From: JBCCSZ01 sp039199225
Lineage (GTDB): Bacteria; Bacteroidota; Bacteroidia; Chitinophagales; Saprospiraceae
Length of the DNA stretch: 26,113 bases
NCBI GenBank assembly: GCA_039199225.1
Contig: JBCCSZ010000082.1
Coordinates: forward strand, 1-26,113
Direction of reading: 5' to 3'
In this document: in pieces, positions 21,299 to 26,113 of the stretch
How positions within the stretch are numbered: the first letter of the stretch is position 1
Layout of the letters: each line of letters opens with the position of its first letter
The notes under the pieces: generated by a model
Seen by the model: only the letters and a program-made list of their open reading frames with translations
What the model was told of the DNA's origin: nothing
The model's database searches: none
Translations under genes and position numbers: made by a program

Positions 21299-23740
21299 AT
21301 GAAGATTTCCCACAACTGGTTGACGACCTACTTCAAAATAGAACATTCCCATCAAGAAGTTTCTGAAATGCTGACAAGTATAGGTTTGGAAATCGAAGGA
21401 ATGGAAGAGATAGAAAGCATCAAAGGAGGCTTGGAAGGCATTGTGGTAGGCTTTGTAAAGGAATGTCAAAAACACCCCAATGCAGATAAATTATCATTGA
21501 CAAAGGTCGATGTTGGCAATGGCGACGATCTGCAAATTGTTTGTGGTGCACCCAATGTAGCGCAAGGCCAAAAGGTTGTTGTTGCGACGATTGGGACGAC
21601 TCTTTACACCAGCGAAGGGGAAGCCTTCAAAATCAAGAAAGGAAAAATTCGTGGAGAAGTTTCGGAAGGGATGATCTGTGCTGAAGATGAATTGGGGTTG
21701 GGCAACGACCATAGCGGCATCATCGTTTTGCCAGAAGAGGTGGCTGTTGGTACTTTAGCAAAAGACTATTATAAAGTAGAAAAAGATGTGGTCTATGAAA
21801 TTGGCTTGACCCCCAATCGCTCGGATGCGACTGCTCACATTGGGGTTGCCCGCGATTTGGCTGCTTATCTGAAAATCAATCACGATTACAAGGAAAAGCT
21901 GCAGTTGCCCGATGTCTCTGCTTTCGAAGTAGACGACCACAGCCTGAATATTGAAGTGAGTGTAGAAAATACAGAAGCTTGCCCTCGGTACTCCGGTGTA
22001 GCAATCACAGGCGTGCAAATCGGAGAGTCGCCAGACTGGTTGAAAAATCGACTCAATGCCATAGGGGTGCGTCCGATCAACAACATTGTCGATATTACCA
22101 ATTTCATTCTCCATGAGTATGGTCAGCCGCTCCATGCCTTCGATGCAGACCAAATTACAGACCATAAGGTGATTGTGAAAACCTTGCCGGAGGGTACGCC
22201 TTTCCTATCCTTGGACGAGGTAGAGCGCAAGTTGAGTGCGGAAGACCTGATGATTTGCGATGGGGCTTCCAACGGCATGTGTATCGGTGGTGTTTTTGGA
22301 GGCATTAAATCAGGTGTGAGCGATCAAACCAACAGCATCTTTCTGGAAGCGGCTCATTTCAACCCCATCTGGATTCGTCGCAGTAGCACCCGCCACTTGC
22401 TGCGGACGGATGCAGCGATCTGTTTTGAGAAAGGTAGCGATCCCAATATCACAGTTGAGGCACTCAAGCGCGCCGCCCTCCTGATTAAGGAGCTGGCAGG
22501 GGGTAAAATCTCGTCGGACATCATCGACATTTATCCCGAGCCAGTAAAACCCAAGGAAATAGCTGTTCGATATCGCCAGGTCGAAAGACTGATTGGTGTA
22601 CACATCAGTGCCAAAGAGATCAAAGAGATTTTGGAGGCCATGGAAATGACGATTGTATCGGATGATGCAGAAGGCTTGCTTGTTCAAGTGCCTACCGATA
22701 AGGCTGATGTACTTCGGGAGGTAGACATCATAGAGGAAATCTTGCGCATTTATGGATTCAACAAGGTGCCGATGCCTTCTCAGGTGCAAAGTGCCATTGT
22801 ACCCATAGAGCGTCCGGATAAGCACGACGTTTTCAATAAAATTGGAGACCTCTTGTCGTCCAATGGCTTCCATGAAATGATGGCCTTGTCGCTGACAGAG
22901 TCTCGCTATTACCGGGAAGTTATAGCTGTGGAGGCGTCAGAGCTCGTTTTTGTCAACAACACATCTAACGTACACTTGGATGTGATGCGGCCCGAAATGC
23001 TCTTGAGCGGCTTGGAAGCTGTTTTGCGCAATCAGAATCGCCAGAATCCGGATTTGAAACTCTATGAATTCGGTAAGACATATAAAAATGATGGAGAAGG
23101 TGGATACATCGAAGAAGAGCATCTAAGCTTATTTGTCAGTGGGCGACAGCAGGCAGAAAGCTGGCAAAGTACAGACCAAGAAGCAGGCTACTACTTTCTG
23201 AAGGCATTTGTCAACAATGTATTATTGCGCTTGGGAATTGGCAGCTTCCAGCAGAAAATGACCCAGGATGATGTTTGGGCCTATGGCTTGCAATACCACC
23301 GTGGGCCGCAGGTGCTGGTAACTTTTGGCAAAGTACAGCCGGGTGTCCTTCAGAAGATGGGAATCAAAAAGGCGGTTTATTATGCCGATTTCCACTGGGG
23401 AACCATTTTGAAGGCGCTGAAGAAGAGTAAAGTCAAATTTACCCCGCTTGTAAAATATCCATCTATCCGCCGGGATTTGGCCTTAGTTATTGAAAATTCC
23501 ATTAAATTTGAAGATATTGTGTTAATTGCCCGGAAGACTGGCAAGAAACTTTTGAAAGAGACTAACTTGTTTGATGTGTATGAAAATGCCGAGCAACTAG
23601 GAGAAGGGAAAAAGTCCTATGCCGTCAGTTTCATATTCGAAAATCCAGAACGTACTTTGAAGGATAAGGAGGTAGACAAAGTGATGAAGCAACTCATCGA
23701 AAAGTACGAATCGGATTTGGGAGCAATTATCCGGCGATAA
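21299..23740 (+). CDS. pheT: Phenylalanyl-tRNA synthetase beta subunit
   Basis: The 813-residue protein is full length. It forms the alpha2-beta2 phenylalanyl-tRNA synthetase with PheS, which is not in this window. In order it has the N-terminal 'MKISHNWLTTYFKI' region, the tRNA-binding (OB-fold) domain at about 40-150 ('VVGFVKECQKHPNADKLSLT'), and the B3/B4 editing domain at about 210-390 ('ARYSGVAITGV'-like 'PRYSGVAITGVQIG', 'RPINNIVDITNFILHEYGQP'). The B5 domain follows at about 400-475, then the catalytic-like core ('NGFHEMMALSLTES'), and the C-terminal FDX-ACB anticodon-binding domain at about 720-812 ('YPSIRRDLALVIE', 'ERTLKDKEVDKVMKQL'). It leads a run of genes that continues to rny. 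Confidence 0.98.
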   Translation: MKISHNWLTTYFKIEHSHQEVSEMLTSIGLEIEGMEEIESIKGGLEGIVVGFVKECQKHPNADKLSLTKVDVGNGDDLQIVCGAPNVAQGQKVVVATIGTTLYTSEGEAFKIKKGKIRGEVSEGMICAEDELGLGNDHSGIIVLPEEVAVGTLAKDYYKVEKDVVYEIGLTPNRSDATAHIGVARDLAAYLKINHDYKEKLQLPDVSAFEVDDHSLNIEVSVENTEACPRYSGVAITGVQIGESPDWLKNRLNAIGVRPINNIVDITNFILHEYGQPLHAFDADQITDHKVIVKTLPEGTPFLSLDEVERKLSAEDLMICDGASNGMCIGGVFGGIKSGVSDQTNSIFLEAAHFNPIWIRRSSTRHLLRTDAAICFEKGSDPNITVEALKRAALLIKELAGGKISSDIIDIYPEPVKPKEIAVRYRQVERLIGVHISAKEIKEILEAMEMTIVSDDAEGLLVQVPTDKADVLREVDIIEEILRIYGFNKVPMPSQVQSAIVPIERPDKHDVFNKIGDLLSSNGFHEMMALSLTESRYYREVIAVEASELVFVNNTSNVHLDVMRPEMLLSGLEAVLRNQNRQNPDLKLYEFGKTYKNDGEGGYIEEEHLSLFVSGRQQAESWQSTDQEAGYYFLKAFVNNVLLRLGIGSFQQKMTQDDVWAYGLQYHRGPQVLVTFGKVQPGVLQKMGIKKAVYYADFHWGTILKALKKSKVKFTPLVKYPSIRRDLALVIENSIKFEDIVLIARKTGKKLLKETNLFDVYENAEQLGEGKKSYAVSFIFENPERTLKDKEVDKVMKQLIEKYESDLGAIIRR

Positions 23741-23763
23741 TTACTACCACAGGCAAGCCACAG

Positions 23764-24063
23764 ATGACATCTGATATGGTAAACTTATCTGACAAGCTGA
23801 ACAGCATTGAACTCAAAGTGAGGCAACTGGCGCTCAAGCTGGAACGCCTGCAAAGTGAAAATACAAGCTTGTTGAATGAGAACAATCAGTTGAAAACAGC
23901 GTTACGCGAAGAACGCAATAAACCAGCCATCGCAATAGTTCCACAAAACACTGTCGCGGTGCAGGAGAGAACAGATTTGGAGCGAGAGAAGAAACTCAGA
24001 AGAGAAATCGATCAGCACATCAAGCAGATTGATAAGTGTATTGAATGGCTTCAAAAAAGCTAG
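23764..24063 (+). CDS. Small coiled-coil protein next to zapA
   Basis: The 99-residue protein is almost wholly charged helix. Residues 8-48 show leucine heptads ('LNSIELKVRQLALKLERLQ', then 'ENTSLLNENNQLKTALRE'), a short hydrophobic 'PAIAIVPQNTVAV' interruption lies at about 53-66, and a second helix runs to 'IDKCIEWLQKS'. It has no signal peptide. It sits between pheT (23-base gap) and zapA (stop immediately before or overlapping the zapA start), a conserved position in Bacteroidota as I recall. Small size, coiled coil and neighbour suggest a ZapB-like partner of ZapA in Z-ring assembly, but that is inference. An alternative start is the ATG four codons downstream. Confidence 0.8.
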   Translation: MTSDMVNLSDKLNSIELKVRQLALKLERLQSENTSLLNENNQLKTALREERNKPAIAIVPQNTVAVQERTDLEREKKLRREIDQHIKQIDKCIEWLQKS

Positions 24064-24065
24064 GT

Positions 24066-24365
24066 ATGGAGGAGCAGGAAATGGTACAGATAACGGTTTT
24101 GATAGCGGGTAGGCCCTATCCCCTGAAAATAAAAACAGGCGATGAACCCACAATCCGTAAAATAGTCAAAGAAATAAATGAAAAAATCAACCAGTTTCAG
24201 TTGATGTATAACAAAAAGGACAAGCAGGATTGTTTGTCCATGGCATTGCTGACCTATGCGGTTGATCTTCACAAAGCCGATAACCAAACTTCTGCTCCAC
24301 CACAGGATCAGGTACTGACCAGTAAAGTCAATCAACTGGAAGAACTGCTTGATCATTTGCTCTAG
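24066..24365 (+). CDS. zapA: Cell division protein ZapA
   Basis: The protein of about 99 residues has the ZapA plan: an N-terminal beta-hairpin head ('VQITVLIAGRPYPLKIKTGDE') followed by a long helix ('TIRKIVKEINEKINQFQLMY') and a C-terminal coiled coil ending 'VNQLEELLDHLL'. The conserved 'ALLTYAVDLHKA' segment is the family's middle helix. ZapA binds and bundles FtsZ at the division site in the cytosol. The start is either ATG 24066, two bases after the preceding TAG, or ATG 24045, overlapping the preceding gene by 19 bases; I prefer 24066 because the extra MASKKLG residues lie outside the usual domain. A 6S-like RNA and rny follow. Confidence 0.93.
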   Translation: MEEQEMVQITVLIAGRPYPLKIKTGDEPTIRKIVKEINEKINQFQLMYNKKDKQDCLSMALLTYAVDLHKADNQTSAPPQDQVLTSKVNQLEELLDHLL

Positions 24366-24399
24366 CCTTTCAATTCAGCCAATACAAGTTTCTACTCCA

Positions 24400-24530
24400 T
24401 ATCGTCTATTTCCCTTTGTTGCTGTCTTCGTTTGTACTGAAAAGCGTTTGTCTGGAAAAGAGTAACCAGATGAATCTACGAACCGTAAAACTGGGCGCAA
24501 TAGCCTTAGTTGTAGAAGGGAAAAATCTTT
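24400..24530 (+). ncRNA. ssrS: Probable 6S-type RNA (6S-Flavo-like) between zapA and rny
   Basis: The 189-base gap between zapA and rny has no gene but a rod-like inverted layout. TTTCCCTT (24409-24416) pairs with AAGGGAAA (24516-24523) to close the molecule. Near the middle GTTTGTCTGG (24446-24455) pairs with CCAGATGAAT (24466-24475), ten pairs including G-U, around a ten-base loop. Between them lie two largely unpaired strands (about 24417-24445 and 24476-24515). A closing stem, a large central bubble and an apical hairpin are the 6S RNA architecture that mimics an open promoter and binds sigma-A RNA polymerase. Bacteroidota have a divergent 6S variant (6S-Flavo), and the zapA-6S-rny position agrees with what I recall from related genomes. 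Ends are approximate. The alternative is merely a structured rny leader. Confidence 0.55.
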
Positions 24531-24554
24531 TATCACTATATAAATAGAGTAAAT

Positions 24555-26113
24555 ATGGACATAGGAATAGGATTGATTGCAGGGCTTGTCATCGGCGCCA
24601 TAATCGCATATGTTGTGGTTAATACGCTGTTGAAGAAGTCCCAGCAAGGCAAAATAGATGAGATGAACAGCAAGGCTGATCTCATCGTGAAGGAGGCGCG
24701 CCTGACTGCTAAGCGCATAGAGGACGAAGCGCAGTCTAAGGCTGATAAGGTACGCGGCCAAGCAGAAAGTAAACACGAGAAAATAAAGCAGCGCAAGATT
24801 CAGGAAGCCAAAGAAAAGTTTGCCAAGCTCAGAGCAGATTTCGAAAGCCAAAAAGCACAGCATAAGATCGAAATCAAAGACCGCGAGGTAGAGGTCGTCA
24901 AGATGGAAAACGAGCTCAAGCAGAAAAAAGACAGCTTTAAAGGTCGGCTCAAAGCACTGGAAGAGCGGGAAGGAGACATTGAGCAGGCAGAGAATGAAAA
25001 TAAAACCATCCGAGGAAATCTCGAAAAGCAGCTGAAAATCGTCGCTCGAAAGAAGGAAGAACTCGACGCAGCCAATGAAGAGCGCATCCAACTGCTGGAA
25101 AATATTGCCAAGCTGACGGAGCAGGAGGCCAAAGATCAACTGCTAGAGGCAGTCAAAGCAAAGGCGGAAACCGATGCAATGGCTTTGGTGAAGGATACGC
25201 TCCAACAGGCGAGGGTCACCGCCAATAAAGATGCTAAAAAGATCGTCATTCAAACCATTCAGCGGATGTGCGCTGAGTACACCATTGAAAATACGGTATC
25301 GGTCTTCAACCTGGAATCAGATGATCTCAAAGGGCAAATCATCGGTCGGGAAGGACGGAACATTCGGGCTTTGGAAGCGGCTACAGGTGCAGAGATTGTA
25401 GTGGATGACACGCCGGAGGCAATTGTTATTTCCAGTTTCGATCCGATTCGTAGGGAAGTTTGCCGCCTGGCTCTGAAGCGTTTGGTGGCGGATGGGCGTA
25501 TTCACCCGGCGCGCATCGAGGAGGTGGTTGCCAAGACCCGCAAGCAGTTGGAAGAGCAAATCATCGAAATCGGAGAACGCACCGTCATTGAGTTAAATAT
25601 TCACGGCTTGGATTCCTATCTGGTTCGTATGGTCGGCCGGATGCGGTTCCGTTCCTCCTATGGACAAAACCTGTTGAAACACTCCATAGAAACGGCCAAC
25701 TTATGTGCCATCATGGCGGCAGAACTCGGCTTGAGTTCCAAACAGGCCAAAATGGCTAAGCGGGCTGGATTGCTACACGACATTGGAAAAGTAGCTGAGG
25801 AGGAGACGGAAATGTCGCACGCCATTCTCGGAATGCACCTCTGCGAAAAGTATAAGGAAAATCCAGTTGTTTGCAATGCCGTTGGAGCGCACCACGACGA
25901 AATTGAAATGAATAATATCATCTCTCCGATTGTGCAGGCTTGTGATGCCATATCCGGCGCCCGTCCAGGAGCGCGTCGCGAGATTCTTGAGAGTTACCTC
26001 AAGCGGATTGGTGAATTGGAAGAATTGGCCATGGGGCATGAGGGGGTCCAGAAAGCCTATGCTATGCAGGCGGGCCGCGAACTCCGGGTCATTGTGGAGA
26101 GCGATAAGGTAAC
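24555..26113 (+). CDS. rny: Ribonuclease Y, C-terminus cut by window end
   Basis: The frame runs open for 519 full codons to the window end, and the visible C-terminal sequence 'AGRELRVIVESDKV' is close to the family's end, so only a few residues are missing. It has an N-terminal transmembrane segment (about 4-25), and a long charged coiled coil (about 30-200). A KH RNA-binding domain follows ('GQIIGREGRNIRALE', from about residue 258), then an HD endonuclease domain with 'KHSIETANLC', H408-D409 ('LLHDIGK') and the downstream 'GAHHDEIE'. RNase Y is a membrane-bound endoribonuclease that initiates mRNA decay. The leader upstream is the 6S-like region, so rny could share transcription with zapA or have its own promoter; no TAnnTTTG box is visible between 24524 and the ATG. 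Confidence 0.97.
   Translation, partial: MDIGIGLIAGLVIGAIIAYVVVNTLLKKSQQGKIDEMNSKADLIVKEARLTAKRIEDEAQSKADKVRGQAESKHEKIKQRKIQEAKEKFAKLRADFESQKAQHKIEIKDREVEVVKMENELKQKKDSFKGRLKALEEREGDIEQAENENKTIRGNLEKQLKIVARKKEELDAANEERIQLLENIAKLTEQEAKDQLLEAVKAKAETDAMALVKDTLQQARVTANKDAKKIVIQTIQRMCAEYTIENTVSVFNLESDDLKGQIIGREGRNIRALEAATGAEIVVDDTPEAIVISSFDPIRREVCRLALKRLVADGRIHPARIEEVVAKTRKQLEEQIIEIGERTVIELNIHGLDSYLVRMVGRMRFRSSYGQNLLKHSIETANLCAIMAAELGLSSKQAKMAKRAGLLHDIGKVAEEETEMSHAILGMHLCEKYKENPVVCNAVGAHHDEIEMNNIISPIVQACDAISGARPGARREILESYLKRIGELEELAMGHEGVQKAYAMQAGRELRVIVESDKV

Noticed and set aside
22310..22873. Minus-strand open frame of 187 codons.
   Set aside because: Antisense to pheT; no protein-like pattern.
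24375..25139. Minus-strand open frame of 254 codons.
   Set aside because: Antisense to the coiled-coil region of rny; its Leu/Phe-rich composition is the complement of Lys/Glu codons.
1..26113. Search for CRISPR arrays, insertion sequences, tRNA/rRNA genes, prophage or defence islands.
   Set aside because: No regularly spaced repeats, transposase or phage motifs, or tRNA-like folds were recognised by eye; a lone partial Uma2 gene is not enough to call a defence locus.

Overview
This 26.1 kb window looks like chromosomal DNA of a Bacteroidota bacterium, most likely a Saprospiraceae-type organism (Lewinella/Haliscomenobacter-like). That placement is an inference from protein style and gene content; no rRNA is present. 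Supporting signs are: start codons without Shine-Dalgarno sequences; repeated occurrence of the Bacteroidota -7 promoter element TAnnTTTG upstream of genes; many short lipoprotein signal peptides; families typical of the phylum (DUF6029, Omp28-related, Uma2, M43 lipoprotein); and the gene order pheT - coiled-coil gene - zapA - (6S-like RNA) - rny.

Layout. 1-3662, mostly minus strand: a Uma2-family gene cut by the window edge, prfA (RF1), a cysteine-free anti-sigma-like protein, an ECF sigma factor, and an HD-domain gene interrupted by an in-frame TAA. 3794-5847, plus strand: a membrane-anchored HtrA protease with a single PDZ domain, a strong terminator that merges into the next promoter, and comF. 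5854-7719, minus: mnmG. 7899-13706, plus: a conserved protein of unknown function, an M15 peptidase lipoprotein, a redoxin with a CNHC centre, a small unknown protein, two tandem cyclophilin lipoproteins (the second with a PKD domain) and a polyphosphate-glucokinase-type ROK kinase. 13790-15344, minus: an M48-like lipoprotein with a damaged HExxH motif and a TlpA-type thioredoxin. 15580-19886, plus: a DUF6029 beta-barrel protein, an Omp28-related CxxC lipoprotein and a GT39/PMT-like membrane glycosyltransferase. 19897-21210, minus: an M43 metallopeptidase lipoprotein. 21299 to the end, plus: pheT, a coiled-coil gene, zapA, a probable 6S-type RNA and rny (cut by the window end).

The genes fall into three themes: translation and RNA housekeeping (prfA, mnmG, pheT, rny, 6S-like RNA); cell envelope proteolysis, folding and redox (HtrA, M15, M48-like, M43, cyclophilins, TlpA/DUF6029/Omp28); and regulation (ECF sigma and its probable anti-sigma). 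I see no CRISPR array, insertion sequence, prophage, tRNA or rRNA. No stretch over 300 bases lacks a gene; the longest is 1524-1816.

No clearly new multi-gene system is evident. The best leads are the 6S-like RNA, the interrupted HD gene, the apparently inactivated M48 protein, near-leaderless promoter/start arrangements at prfA and mnmG, and the divergent redox/outer-membrane cluster with an interlocked promoter region.
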